Shown here one piece after another: positions 9,765-18,301 of a DNA stretch of 64,000 nt. Below the pieces are notes generated by a model that had not been told where the DNA came from, did no database searches, and saw nothing but the letters and a program-made list of their open reading frames with translations. How positions within the stretch are numbered: the first letter of the stretch is position 1; the number at the start of each line of letters is the position of its first letter. Made by a program: the position numbers and the translations under genes. This DNA comes from Segetibacter aerophilus. Its GTDB lineage: Bacteria > Bacteroidota > Bacteroidia > Chitinophagales > Chitinophagaceae. The DNA lies in NCBI RefSeq assembly GCF_007991655.1, contig NZ_BJYT01000002.1:480690-544689 (forward strand), read 5' to 3'.

Positions 9765-11090
9765 TTAGGTGGCCTCAAAATCAGGATACATCAAATACTT
9801 TTTTCTTTTCTTTTTAAAAGCTTCCAGTTTTGGTTGCCAGCTTGCCCTTATTTCCTTTTCAGATTTCCCGTCTATTATCTGTTGCATTAGTTCTGCATTG
9901 CCCGCAAGTTTATTAAAGAAAAAGTCTGCAGGTTTCGGATTCGCCTTGCTTGCCTTCAGGAAAAAATTCGCTTTATCAGGAAACAATTTGTAGGCGTTCA
10001 ACAAATATTTTAGTTGGATTTTGTTATCTATCTGTTGCAGTATTTGCTCGTTCGTTCCTGACAGATTCCAGCCGTAGCAAAGTTGGTCTTTCAGCTTTGG
10101 ACTATTTGAGCCCGCATTTGCTACAGGGGTAAAAGCGTATAAATTTTTTGGTAACGAAGGATGGCCAAAAATCTGGAATGGCTTGTCGGTGCCTCGTCCT
10201 TCATTCAATGCAGTTCCTTCAAAAAAGCAGGTGGAAGGGTACCAATAAATGGAGCCCGCGTCAGGCAAGTTGGGTGAAGGCTTTATGGGCAAAATATACT
10301 TGCTTTTATGAGTATAGTTGCGGCATTTGATAACGGTTATGTTCAATCCATTGCCTTTTCTTTTAGCGGTGTCAGAAGCATTGTTTACAATTCTCATCAT
10401 CCAAGATGCCATTATATTTTTATCAAATAGTCCTTCCCCTACAAGAAAATTCGCGTATTCTCCAATGGTCATTCCGTACACCACAGGCACAGGTTGCATA
10501 CCTATAAAACTCTTAAAAGCAGTGTCAAGCACAGGGCCGTCGACATAAAATCCGTTTGGATTTGGACGATCTAAAATGATGAGGGGTTTATCAAACTCCA
10601 TCGCGCTTTCTATAAAGTCCTGCAACGAAGAAATGTATGTATAGAACCGCACCCCCACATCCTGTATATCAAAAAGCAGGACGTCCACGTTTGCCAGGTC
10701 TTCTTCAGAAGGCTTTCTTTTTGATCCGTACAACGAGATAACAGGAATACCGGTTTTTGCATCCGTGTAATTATCAACATGCGCCCCTGCGTTTGCGTCT
10801 CCTCTGAAGCCGTGTTCTGGACCAAAAATTTTGCTGATAGTAATGCCCAATTTTTTGAGAGTGTCAACCAAATGAGTGTTGTTGATGGTAGCCGTATTGT
10901 TTGCAAAAATGGCAACTCTCTTGCCTTTTAGCAAGGGCAAATATTCACTTACCTGGTAGGCGCCAGGCAGAATTTTTTTAGCTGGCGAAGTAGCAGGTGA
11001 AAGCTTTGCAGTGCTTTGCTTAGTCTTTTGAGCAGACGTAATTATCATGCAAAAAAGGCTGATAACTAAAGGCAAAGATGCTTTTTTCAT
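9765..11090 (-). CDS. DUF1343 protein, NamZ-like exo-beta-N-acetylmuramidase
   Basis: This 441-aa exported protein has a Sec signal peptide (residues 1-20). The DUF1343 domain then fills the chain: LKGKRVAIFANNTA, FGPEHGFRGDANAGAHVDNY, VLLFDIQDVGVRFYTYISSL and LDRPNPNG are all signature blocks. Characterised family members (NamZ) remove terminal MurNAc from peptidoglycan fragments and support cell-wall recycling. The likely acidic residues in the EHG and DIQD blocks are present. A basic tail (KKKRKK) ends the protein. It lies directly upstream of fmt. The substrate is inferred from the family only. Confidence 0.85.
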   Translation of the reverse strand: MKKASLPLVISLFCMIITSAQKTKQSTAKLSPATSPAKKILPGAYQVSEYLPLLKGKRVAIFANNTATINNTHLVDTLKKLGITISKIFGPEHGFRGDANAGAHVDNYTDAKTGIPVISLYGSKRKPSEEDLANVDVLLFDIQDVGVRFYTYISSLQDFIESAMEFDKPLIILDRPNPNGFYVDGPVLDTAFKSFIGMQPVPVVYGMTIGEYANFLVGEGLFDKNIMASWMMRIVNNASDTAKRKGNGLNITVIKCRNYTHKSKYILPIKPSPNLPDAGSIYWYPSTCFFEGTALNEGRGTDKPFQIFGHPSLPKNLYAFTPVANAGSNSPKLKDQLCYGWNLSGTNEQILQQIDNKIQLKYLLNAYKLFPDKANFFLKASKANPKPADFFFNKLAGNAELMQQIIDGKSEKEIRASWQPKLEAFKKKRKKYLMYPDFEAT

Positions 11091-11115
11091 GGTTCCTGTT
11101 TGTATAAGTAATCAT

Positions 11116-11123
11116 CAAATTTA
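11116..11123 (-). promoter_or_regulatory. Putative -7 element of the NamZ-like gene
   Basis: On the minus strand TAAATTTG matches TAnnTTTG and lies 25 bp before the ATG at 11090, and an AGGA sits just before that ATG. No consensus -33 TTG is at the expected spacing. Confidence 0.4.
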
Positions 11124-11273
11124 ATTTGACAATTCTTTTTTAAACAGTTTATTTTGGCCCGCATTTCCTTTGCGTTTTCTGAGCTTGCTTTTTAGGGATA
11201 TGTAGAATTCCAGTGGCAAGATTGTTGTGCGGAAAAAGATATAGTAAGGTTTTTACAATTAAACAGTAACAAT

Positions 11274-11732
11274 ATGGAACAAGTAAAAAATGGTGACACT
11301 GTCAGGGTTCACTATCACGGAAAATTAAATGATGGCACTACTTTCGACAGTAGCGAAGGCCGCGAACCACTTGAATTTGAGGTAGGTAGCGGCAACGTTA
11401 TTGCGGGTTTTGATAGTGGCGTGACCGGTATGCAGGTAGGAGAGAAGAAGACCATAAACATTCCGGTAGACGAAGCTTATGGACAGAAACAAGACGACCT
11501 TTTGATGGAGTTCCCTCTCGACCGTTTTCCTGCAGATATGCAGCCAGAGGTAGGTATGCAGTTAAACATGAGTAACGGTGCAGGACAAAATTTTCCCGTA
11601 GTGATAAGGGAAGTTCGTGAGGACTCAGTCGTGCTGGATGCAAATCATCCCCTGGCTGGCGAAGAACTAACTTTTGATCTTGAACTGGTAGAAATTAAGG
11701 GTGGAAAAAGTCCACTTATAATAATGCCTTAG
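11274..11732 (+). CDS. FKBP-type peptidyl-prolyl isomerase, SlyD-like
   Basis: This 152-aa cytoplasmic prolyl isomerase and chaperone has the SlyD layout. An FKBP half-domain (VRVHYHGKLNDGTTFDSSEG) is followed by an inserted-flap segment (about residues 70-120). The second FKBP half then comes back in (DANHPLAGEELTFDLELVEI). The His-rich metal-binding tail of enterobacterial SlyD is absent, as is usual outside that group. A strong terminator follows 24 bp after the stop. The gene stands alone between two leftward units. Confidence 0.9.
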   Translation: MEQVKNGDTVRVHYHGKLNDGTTFDSSEGREPLEFEVGSGNVIAGFDSGVTGMQVGEKKTINIPVDEAYGQKQDDLLMEFPLDRFPADMQPEVGMQLNMSNGAGQNFPVVIREVREDSVVLDANHPLAGEELTFDLELVEIKGGKSPLIIMP

Positions 11733-11755
11733 ACATTTCTGAAAATACTGATAGT

Positions 11756-11788
11756 AGGTTGGCCACTGTTGTTGCCAACCTTTTTTTT
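11756..11788 (+). terminator. Intrinsic terminator of the SlyD-like gene
   Basis: The stem AGGTTGGC and GCCAACCT around a 10-nt loop is followed by a run of eight T's. Confidence 0.92.
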
Positions 11789-11789
11789 G

Positions 11790-11837
11790 TGACAAACTTT
11801 AGCCCTCCATTTGACATCGTTGTGTCACTCACTTGTA
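11790..11837 (-). repeat. Intergenic repeat copy E
   Basis: The minus-strand core GAGTGACACAACGATG lies at 11815-11830, preceded by TACAAGT. The degenerate tail (GGGCTAAAGTTTGTCACAAA) runs into the T-run of the SlyD terminator. The copy lies between convergent genes. Confidence 0.75.
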
Positions 11838-11895
11838 CAATACATTGTTCATTCGCCAAAAAAGCATCTGTACGCTAATAGTTCCTCCACTATAA

Positions 11896-12456
11896 TCACC
11901 TCCTTTCTCTTCCTTTATTTAACCACCAACCCAACCAGATGCCCGTTAGTCCCCATGCGGCTAATAAGTCAATTAATTCGGGCCTTATCACGTCCCATGG
12001 TGTCTGCAACCAAATGTTGCTATTATAGTAGACGAAGATGAAAATCAAAATGGCAAGGCCGATAGTTTTGAGAAAGATAGTTGCAAATGATCCGCGGTTT
12101 TTGCCAAGGAGCCAGATAAAAATCAGTACGGATAGAAAGGCTGTTGTAAAACTGCGAATAGCAGACATGCCCATGTTTGACTTATCAGCAGTATGATAGG
12201 TGACGATTGCAAAAGGCTTTCCCTGTCTCCCCTCATCGAATTTTGCCATTTCTTCCTGCGAGGATTTGGGGTTGCTCCTGGGAACGAGGTATTGTCCATC
12301 TTCTTTAAACATACCGGCAAGAGCCTGAATAACCTTTTCCTGGTTCTCAACTTGTCTGTAAGCCGACTCCTGGTGATGCATAAACATGTGGGAAACTGCT
12401 TGCCACCCAAATAAGATAATAGCGCCAACGATAGCACCTATAATTGCCTTTTTCAT
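11896..12456 (-). CDS. Hypothetical inner-membrane protein, three or four TM segments
   Basis: This 186-aa protein is of unknown function. A hydrophobic N-terminal segment (residues 3-24) is followed by a soluble, probably periplasmic region of about 75 residues (KVIQALAGMFKEDGQYLVPR). Then come TM helices near 103-120, 128-147 and a shorter one near 163-180, ending in a basic tail KGRERR. No catalytic motif is visible. It lies 53 bp downstream of the CPBP protease gene on the same strand and may form an operon with it. The convergent SlyD gene ends 160 bp away with a repeat copy between. Confidence 0.6.
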   Translation of the reverse strand: MKKAIIGAIVGAIILFGWQAVSHMFMHHQESAYRQVENQEKVIQALAGMFKEDGQYLVPRSNPKSSQEEMAKFDEGRQGKPFAIVTYHTADKSNMGMSAIRSFTTAFLSVLIFIWLLGKNRGSFATIFLKTIGLAILIFIFVYYNSNIWLQTPWDVIRPELIDLLAAWGLTGIWLGWWLNKGRERR

Positions 12457-12509
12457 ATGGGGAATTTAAAGACAATTTAATAATTAACTCGCTGAAAATC
12501 AAAAGAAGA

Positions 12510-13376
12510 CTAGATGGCTGACGATTGGTATCTTTTTAAAAAAAGAAACGCAAAAACCGCAATCGCCACAACGAATAAAAGCGGGCAAAGCAATGAACCT
12601 TCGAAGCCAAAGGGACCCCCGGTCCAAACTTCCGGGCCTGTAACTGTTTGCTGAAGTATGCTGGTAAGTTTTAAACCACTAACGTCGTATCCTAATACTG
12701 GTCCCTGGAAATAATTCCATGCAAAGTGGAAGCAGATACCAAACCAAAGGTTCTTCGTAAAAATGTAATTCAGGCCTAATAAGAGCCCGGCTAAAAGAAT
12801 ATTTACGATGGCAAAAACAGTGACATCGGGATTTGTCTGGTGAAACAGGGCGAACAAAATAGAGGATATAGCCAGGGCTAACCATTTATTTATTGACTGC
12901 AAAAGATTGTTCAGAATATACCCACGAAACAACAATTCTTCAACAAAAGCAACAACAATCATCATCACGACTTCTAGCAATAATGGGTTTATATCGAAGG
13001 TTGCTGAAAGGAAAGAAATATAGCCGGTGGCAACCAAAATTAGCGAGCCAATACCCAGTATGGCAAGTGCACCAAAGAATCCAAGTCCTGCTTCGTTGCT
13101 GTAACCATTCCATTTAAATCCCAGGCTTTCGAAAGATTGTCTATCTACAAACTTTCTCATAAGCCAGGTAACAATGAAAATTGAAAGACCCATTAGGCCA
13201 TATAAAATCCCAAAGTTTAAAATGCTTGCATCACTGCTCTCGGTACCCACTTTAAACTGATTCATGATTTCATCCCCAAACACCGTGAAAGCATACACAA
13301 CTAATGAAACAACGATGATGTATATCAAAGCTCTGATCCATCCTTGTTTGATTATTGGCGTACGCGTTGCTTCCAT
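12510..13376 (-). CDS. CPBP-family intramembrane metalloprotease (CAAX/Abi)
   Basis: This 288-aa polytopic membrane protein has about eight hydrophobic segments. The CPBP/ABI signature is intact: motif 1 EELLFRGYIL (EExxxR), motif 2 ALFHQTNP (Phe and His ligand) and motif 3 HFAWNYFQG (HxxxN/D). Together they form the glutamate/histidine metal site of Rce1-type proteases. Family members cleave membrane-embedded substrates or protect against peptide toxins; the substrate is not apparent. The first ATG is used, since the in-frame TTG immediately before it is less likely. The gene precedes the hypothetical membrane protein on the same strand. Confidence 0.85.
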   Translation of the reverse strand: MEATRTPIIKQGWIRALIYIIVVSLVVYAFTVFGDEIMNQFKVGTESSDASILNFGILYGLMGLSIFIVTWLMRKFVDRQSFESLGFKWNGYSNEAGLGFFGALAILGIGSLILVATGYISFLSATFDINPLLLEVVMMIVVAFVEELLFRGYILNNLLQSINKWLALAISSILFALFHQTNPDVTVFAIVNILLAGLLLGLNYIFTKNLWFGICFHFAWNYFQGPVLGYDVSGLKLTSILQQTVTGPEVWTGGPFGFEGSLLCPLLFVVAIAVFAFLFLKRYQSSAI

Positions 13377-13690
13377 CAAAATGTATTTATAAGATTAGTA
13401 ATACAAGGATAAGTAAGTTTATTCTTTGTACCAACAGTTATTGATTCGGGATGCAGCCCACTTATTACTTTGAATGAAATACATGCACCTTCCGGAATTT
13501 TCAAACATTCAATTTATTTACTTTAAAGCATAAGGAATTGATGCGGTGCCATGAAAAGATGGGGTACAGGTGAGTGACACAACAGAGGCGAAACGAAAGA
13601 CGAATGCCGGGTATAAAAAATTTAAAAACTCGAGGTTGACATGTTTTAAAAGCTTGAATTGATTAAGCTAATTTGCCAAAAAAAACTATC
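13377..13690. other. Divergent spacer upstream of pepT
   Basis: This 314-bp region between divergent genes contains repeat copy B at 13565-13622. No ORF or clear consensus promoter was seen. Confidence 0.5.
13565..13622 (+). repeat. Intergenic repeat copy B
   Basis: TACAGGT precedes GAGTGACACAAC at 13572-13583, followed by AGAGGCG and the tail AATGCCGGGTATAAAAAA. The tail points toward the pepT start. Confidence 0.75.
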
Positions 13691-14938
13691 ATGTTTGATA
13701 CATACGAATACACTTGTGTTGAAAGATTTTTGCGTTACGTTCAGATCGACACTAAAAGTGATCCTCAAAGTTCTACTTCACCTTCAACAGAAAAGCAAAG
13801 AAACTTAAGTAAAGTTTTAGTTGAAGAATTAATAGCCATGGGTGTGGAAGATGCCTATGTAGATGAGTTTGGGTACGTGTATGCTACCATCCAATCTAAT
13901 ACAGATAAGAAAGTTCCGGTGGTTTGTTTTTGTAGTCATGTAGATACTGCACCCGACTGTAGTGGCACAAATGTGAAACCTATTTTGCACAAAAATTACG
14001 ATGGAAAAGACATTGTACTGCCTGATGATGCAACCCAGGTTTTGAGCGTAAATGACTGTAAATATCTGGCAGAACATGCGGGTGATAGCATTATAACTGC
14101 AAGCGGAGCAACGTTGTTAGGCGCTGATGATAAAGCAGGGGTTGCGGAAATAATGGACTTTGCTAACTTCCTCATGACACATCCGGAGGTGAAGCATGGT
14201 GCAATAAGAATACTATTTACACCGGATGAAGAAATCGGCAAAGGAACAGCTAAACTGGATATGAGTAAACTTGCTGCCGACTTTGGATACACGTTGGATG
14301 GAGGCGAATTGGGTACATTGGAAGATGAAACTTTCAGTGCAGATGCCGCCGTTATAACTGTACATGGCGTAATTGCCCATCCCGGTTACGCAAAAAATAC
14401 TTTGGTTAACGCACTTAAAATAGCAGGAGAAATATTGGCGGCACTGCCAAAAGATGAATTCAGTCCTGAGACAACAGAAAAACGCCAGGGATTTGTGCAT
14501 CCGGTTCGGGTAGATGGACTGGCTGAAAAAGCCACAATTGAATTTATCGTTCGCGATTTTACCAGAGATGGATTACAGGCAAATGCGGCGAGGCTTCGAA
14601 GTATTGCTGAACAAGTTTTGAAGCAGCATCCTAAAGCAAGAATGGAATTCAATGTGACGGAGCAGTATAGAAATATGAAAGAGATAATAGAGCAACATCC
14701 GCAAGTTGTTGATTTTGCAGAAGAGGCTTACAGGAGAAGTAATGTTGGGGTTCGTAAGCAAAGTATTCGTGGCGGTACAGATGGGAGTAGGCTAAATTTT
14801 ATGGGTTTGCCCTGCCCCAATTTATTTACGGGCATGCAAGCAATTCATAGCAAAAAAGAATGGATAGGAGTGAGAGATATGAAGAAAGCTGTTGAGGTAA
14901 TGGTGAACCTTGTACAGGTTTGGGCCGAAAAGAGCTGA
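13691..14938 (+). CDS. pepT: Peptidase T (tripeptide aminopeptidase)
   Basis: This 415-aa cytoplasmic M20 metallopeptidase releases N-terminal residues from tripeptides. The visible signature blocks are CSHVDTAPD (zinc His and catalytic Asp), LGADDKAGVAEIMDF (bridging Asp), FTPDEEIGKG (catalytic Glu pair) and the C-terminal IRGGTDGSRLNFMGLPCPNL with the last zinc-His context in AIHSKKEW. The dimerisation lid is inserted at about residues 205-320. Length matches PepT (about 408 aa). The ATG at 13691 is chosen; the frame also opens 18 bp earlier at a TTG, which has no support. The gene ends 43 bp before the Uma2 gene. Confidence 0.93.
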   Translation: MFDTYEYTCVERFLRYVQIDTKSDPQSSTSPSTEKQRNLSKVLVEELIAMGVEDAYVDEFGYVYATIQSNTDKKVPVVCFCSHVDTAPDCSGTNVKPILHKNYDGKDIVLPDDATQVLSVNDCKYLAEHAGDSIITASGATLLGADDKAGVAEIMDFANFLMTHPEVKHGAIRILFTPDEEIGKGTAKLDMSKLAADFGYTLDGGELGTLEDETFSADAAVITVHGVIAHPGYAKNTLVNALKIAGEILAALPKDEFSPETTEKRQGFVHPVRVDGLAEKATIEFIVRDFTRDGLQANAARLRSIAEQVLKQHPKARMEFNVTEQYRNMKEIIEQHPQVVDFAEEAYRRSNVGVRKQSIRGGTDGSRLNFMGLPCPNLFTGMQAIHSKKEWIGVRDMKKAVEVMVNLVQVWAEKS

Positions 14939-14981
14939 TAATTGCAATTACTAATAAAGTTCGATTTTGTATCTTTATTAT

Positions 14982-15548
14982 ATGTCTCAACCCGCTGTTA
15001 AACATATCACTGACCAGGAATACCTTGCTTTTGAGCGCACGTCGCAGGAAAGGCATGAGTTCTATCGCGGCGAAATTTTTTTAATGAGCGGCGCTTCTTT
15101 TAAACACAATATAATTGAAGATAATCTTCGGGTTATTATAGGAGGATTTTTAAAAGGCAAAAAATGCAGGTCGTTTGGCAGCAATTTGCGTATCCATATT
15201 CCAAAGAATACTTTATACACTTATCCTGATATTTTAATCGTTTGTGACAAACCCGTCTTTGTAGATAATGAATTTGATACGCTCCTCAATCCTGCAGTCA
15301 TTATCGAAATTTTATCTCCGTCTACAGGCAACTATGATCGTGGAGCTAAATTCGATTTGTACCGCGAGATTGAATCGTTGAAGGAATATATTCTTATTGA
15401 TTCTACCTCCACTCATTGTATCCATTACTTGAAAAATGCTGATCTAACGTGGACTTTGTCTGAAGCTAAAAACCTGGCAGATACATTTGAGGTTACTGCA
15501 ATCGCCCTGCAATTGCAGTTATCGGACGTATATGCAGGAGTCGAATAA
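14982..15548 (+). CDS. Uma2-family (DUF820) putative endonuclease
   Basis: This 188-aa protein is of the restriction-endonuclease-like Uma2 family. Visible blocks are YLAFERTSQERHEFYRGEIF (Glu of the PD-(D/E)xK-like core), YTYPDILIVCDKP (the key Asp), PAVIIEILSPSTGNYDRGAK (E-x-L-S-P-S-T) and KFDLYREIESLKEYILID. These proteins are very numerous in cyanobacteria and Chitinophagaceae; no cellular role is proven. The ATG at 14982 is used; an earlier TTG in frame is unlikely. TATCTTTA ends 5 bp before the ATG, so if this is the -7 element the mRNA would be nearly leaderless. Confidence 0.85.
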   Translation: MSQPAVKHITDQEYLAFERTSQERHEFYRGEIFLMSGASFKHNIIEDNLRVIIGGFLKGKKCRSFGSNLRIHIPKNTLYTYPDILIVCDKPVFVDNEFDTLLNPAVIIEILSPSTGNYDRGAKFDLYREIESLKEYILIDSTSTHCIHYLKNADLTWTLSEAKNLADTFEVTAIALQLQLSDVYAGVE

Positions 15549-15683
15549 ATGCTTTTACACCTTCGTCGTTTCCATCAATCTAAAACAGCCGGCTTTCATT
15601 GTAGCAAATTTTTCCGTTTGCAATACTATTATAATTACATTTACCCGTTAACCTCATACATCACTTAAAAACAAATAATTATT

Positions 15684-16613
15684 ATGGAGACCTTGTTTTC
15701 TTATTGGTGGTTAATTATTATTCTCATTATTATTTTTAGCGGCCTTGTTACTGTAACCCAGGGAACAGTTGCCGTAATAATCATGTTTGGAAAATACCGC
15801 CGCATTCTTCGTCCGGGACTTGGTTTTAAGATCCCTTTGCTCGAACAGATTTATAAGCGGGTGAGTATTCAAAACAGATCAGTAGAACTGGAGTTCCAGG
15901 CTGTAACAGTTGACCAGGCAAACGTCTATTTCAAATGCATGTTGTTGTACTCTGTACAAAATGAAAATGAGGAAACCATTAAAAGAGTGGCCTTTAAATT
16001 CATTAGCGAAAAAGATTTAATGCAGGCACTAATCCGAACAGTTGAGGGTTCGATACGGGCTTTTGTAGCTACAAAAAGACAGGCAGAAATTCTTTTACTT
16101 CGCCGCGAAATTATCGAGTTTGTTAAAGAGCAGATTGACCGTTCTTTGGAAGACTGGGGTTATCATTTGCAGGATTTACAGGTGAACGATATAAGGTTTG
16201 ATCAGCAGATCATGGACAGTATGAGTAGGGTTGTAGCAAGTAATAACCTGAAAGCTGCTGCTGAAAACGAAGGCCAGGCCTTATTGATTACAAAAACAAA
16301 AGGCGCCGAAGCAGAAGGTAACGCAATAAAGATCGCGGCCGAAGCTGAAAGAGAAGCCGCTCGTTTACGTGGTCAGGGTGTTGCGCTGTTCCGGGAGGAA
16401 GTTGCAAAAGGTATGAGCCAGGCTGCAGAACAAATGAAGCAAGCTAACCTTGATACGAATGTTATCCTTTTTAGTATGTGGACAGAAGCTGTAAAGAACT
16501 TTGCAGAATATGGAAAAGGAAATATGCTGTTTCTTGATGGCAGTCCGTCAGGTATGGAAAATACAATGAAACAGATTATGGGTATGGTAAAACAGAGTTC
16601 AGACAAGAACTAA
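15684..16613 (+). CDS. SPFH/Band-7 domain membrane protein
   Basis: This 309-aa protein has a single N-terminal TM helix (residues 6-28) followed by an SPFH domain: GTVAVIIMFGKYRRILRPGL and VEAVT-type strands, with VERSIRAFVATKR-like helices further on. A long charged coiled-coil region rich in A, E and K follows (about 195-250). Such proteins oligomerise into membrane microdomain scaffolds, as do stomatin, prohibitin and HflK. The coiled-coil is typical of the prohibitin/HflC side. No NfeD partner lies next to it. A strong terminator follows 19 bp after the stop, so it is probably monocistronic. A second, slipin-type SPFH protein is encoded near 50 kb. Confidence 0.85.
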   Translation: METLFSYWWLIIILIIIFSGLVTVTQGTVAVIIMFGKYRRILRPGLGFKIPLLEQIYKRVSIQNRSVELEFQAVTVDQANVYFKCMLLYSVQNENEETIKRVAFKFISEKDLMQALIRTVEGSIRAFVATKRQAEILLLRREIIEFVKEQIDRSLEDWGYHLQDLQVNDIRFDQQIMDSMSRVVASNNLKAAAENEGQALLITKTKGAEAEGNAIKIAAEAEREAARLRGQGVALFREEVAKGMSQAAEQMKQANLDTNVILFSMWTEAVKNFAEYGKGNMLFLDGSPSGMENTMKQIMGMVKQSSDKN

Positions 16614-16632
16614 ACTATATGCTCATTTGTGT

Positions 16633-16668
16633 AAAAGCGCCGGCATTTTCCGGCGCTTTTTTCTTTTT
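16633..16668 (+). terminator. Intrinsic terminator of the SPFH gene
   Basis: An 11-bp perfect stem (AAAAGCGCCGG and CCGGCGCTTTT) with a 6-nt loop is followed by TTCTTTTT. Confidence 0.92.
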
Positions 16669-16720
16669 ATACACATAGATTAATTATGATAAAAGTGTAT
16701 AATAGTTTTACTGGTGAGAG

Positions 16721-16828
16721 GTGATGCAGTCGAAGTAAAAAATAAAAAGTAAAAATTAAAAAGGAAGAGGTCTCTTTTTTTTCCTTTTGCCTTTTTACTT
16801 ATCGTACTGAGCGAAGTGATACTTCGCA
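16721..16828. repeat. AT-rich long imperfect hairpin element
   Basis: The purine-rich arm GTAAAAATTAAAAAGGAAG (from 16749) is mirrored by CCTTTTGCCTTTTTAC (16783-16798). The ends TGCAGTCGAAGTA and its partner TACTTCGCA are also inverted. The right end holds its own hairpin GCGAAGTGATACTTCGC. The structure resembles a small non-coding mobile or MITE-like element; no second copy was seen. Confidence 0.5.
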
Positions 16829-16973
16829 ATTAATAAACTGCAAAACTTTAACAGCACCGCAAGCAGCAGGATGAAATCAAAGCGATTACATTCGTTCAAC
16901 TGTTACTTAACATATTTATCCTTAAAAGTGCAATTGTAGTTTTTACATTTTCACTCGAAAACAACTCTAAAGA

Positions 16974-17672
16974 ATGATGTGGTTATTACTTCAGATTAAT
17001 ACACAACTAGCAGACTCTACAGCCACCGTGGCAGCGGCAACAACAGCTCCTGCACAAATTTCTTTGTGGAGTTTATTAGACAAGGGCGGTTTTATAATGT
17101 ATCCTTTGTACCTGCTGTTGGTAGGAGCAATCTTCGTTTTTTTCGAACGGTTAATCGCTATCAGGAAAGCAAGCAAGATCGAGGATAATTTTATGAGTAT
17201 GATCCGCGACAACATTATGACTGGTAATCTTTCCGCAGCCCGCACGCTTGCAAAAAATACCAACAACCCTGTTGCAAGAATTATTGACAAAGGCATTCAG
17301 CGAATTGGTAAGCCTATTGACGCAATTGAGAAAAGCATGGAAAATGTTGGAAAGCTTGAAATGTATAAAATGGAGAGAAACCTTAGCATCCTTTCCCTCA
17401 TTGCGGGTATTGCGCCGATGTTTGGCTTCCTTGGTACTATCGTAGGTATGATACAGTTGTTTTATGGTATCGCCAGCACTGGTAACTTTACTTTGAACGA
17501 CATAGCCGGTGGTATCTATGTAAAAATGATTACTTCTGGTACTGGTCTGATCATCGGTTTACTTGCATACATTGGTCACAATGTTTTGACTGCACAAATA
17601 GATAAAACAGCCAATAAAATGGAAGTCGCCAGCTCAGATTTTATTGATGTACTTCAGGAGCCGACGAGGTAG
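16974..17672 (+). CDS. exbB: MotA/TolQ/ExbB-family proton channel protein
   Basis: This 232-aa inner-membrane protein has a hydrophobic N-terminus (1-25) and three further TM helices near 45-62, 138-160 and 182-204. The family block LSLIAGIAPMFGFLGTIVGM and the GTGLIIGLLAYIGHN block form the proton path shared with TolQ and MotA. With ExbD it energises TonB or an equivalent outer-membrane system. The exbD gene follows after 197 bp, an unusually wide gap for this pair that holds a repeat copy. No tonB gene is adjacent. Length is normal for Bacteroidota ExbB. Confidence 0.9.
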   Translation: MMWLLLQINTQLADSTATVAAATTAPAQISLWSLLDKGGFIMYPLYLLLVGAIFVFFERLIAIRKASKIEDNFMSMIRDNIMTGNLSAARTLAKNTNNPVARIIDKGIQRIGKPIDAIEKSMENVGKLEMYKMERNLSILSLIAGIAPMFGFLGTIVGMIQLFYGIASTGNFTLNDIAGGIYVKMITSGTGLIIGLLAYIGHNVLTAQIDKTANKMEVASSDFIDVLQEPTR

Positions 17673-17745
17673 GGTTGTTAGGTTTAACGTGTAATGTATA
17701 GGGTGTAAGGTTTAAGGCTTTTGAGACCTTCTTTCGTAATTCTTA

Positions 17746-17778
17746 TTAAACATTGTTGCGACGCTCCGTTCAACTGTT
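17746..17778 (-). repeat. Intergenic repeat copy H (variant 2)
   Basis: On the minus strand GTTGAACGGAGCGTCGCAAC spans about 17754-17773. Only the variant-2 core is recognisable and the tail is lost. It lies in the spacer between exbB and exbD. Confidence 0.65.
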
Positions 17779-17869
17779 TCATGTTTGTTGAAGCGAGGTT
17801 GGAAGTCTGAAAGAGGTCTAAGGTATTAGCAACATTGAGGATATACTGTTTTAAATATTGTTTTTTACA

Positions 17870-18277
17870 ATGAACATTCGTAGCAAATTTAGAAGACATC
17901 CCGAAGTGCACACTGGCGCACTGAACGATATATTGTTTATCCTTTTATTGTTTTTCCTTATTGTATCTACTTTGGCTAATCCCAATGTTATTAAAGTTTC
18001 AAATCCGAAAGCGAAAAGTGACACTAAGTCTAAGCAGACAGTAGTGGTGACGGTTGACAAGGATCAGAACATCTACCTTGGGCAGCGACAGATCGGTATG
18101 GATCAATTGGAAACAGACTTAAGAGCTTACTTGGCAAAAGACACTACTACAAAAGCTTCTGTTGTTATAAATGGAGACAGTACTTCTCACCTCGGAACTG
18201 CAATTAAAGTAATGCAGGTTATAAAGAGGCTGGGTGCTACGCCGGTAATGGCTGTTGATAATAATGGGGTGAAGTAA
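17870..18277 (+). CDS. exbD: ExbD/TolR-family biopolymer transport protein
   Basis: This 135-aa protein has a short basic cytoplasmic tail, one TM helix (residues 18-37, NDILFILLLFFLIVSTLANP) containing the conserved membrane Asp20, and a periplasmic domain. That domain holds VVVTVDKDQNIYLGQRQI and VVINGDSTSHLGTAIKVMQV, typical of TolR/ExbD. The Asp carries protons through the ExbB/ExbD motor. The start chosen is the ATG at 17870, giving MNIRSKFRRHPEVHTGALND; an upstream in-frame TTG is unlikely. The convergent prmC gene ends 24 bp downstream. Confidence 0.9.
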   Translation: MNIRSKFRRHPEVHTGALNDILFILLLFFLIVSTLANPNVIKVSNPKAKSDTKSKQTVVVTVDKDQNIYLGQRQIGMDQLETDLRAYLAKDTTTKASVVINGDSTSHLGTAIKVMQVIKRLGATPVMAVDNNGVK

Positions 18278-18301
18278 GTGTTATCAAAGTCGTTGAAGAC
18301 G

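Larger units (their letters stand above)
16614..16973. other. 360-bp spacer upstream of exbB
   Basis: This spacer contains a terminator (16633-16668) and an AT-rich inverted-repeat element (16721-16828). The rest should hold the exbB promoter; no consensus TTG/TAnnTTTG pair was found. Confidence 0.5.

Noticed and set aside
13673..13690. Upstream TTG start for pepT
   Set aside because: The ATG at 13691 fits the PepT family start better and the TTG adds only six unsupported residues; the same reasoning was used for Uma2, exbD, the YigZ protein, the CPBP protease, the PrcB-like lipoprotein, APP1 and the secG-adjacent helical protein.
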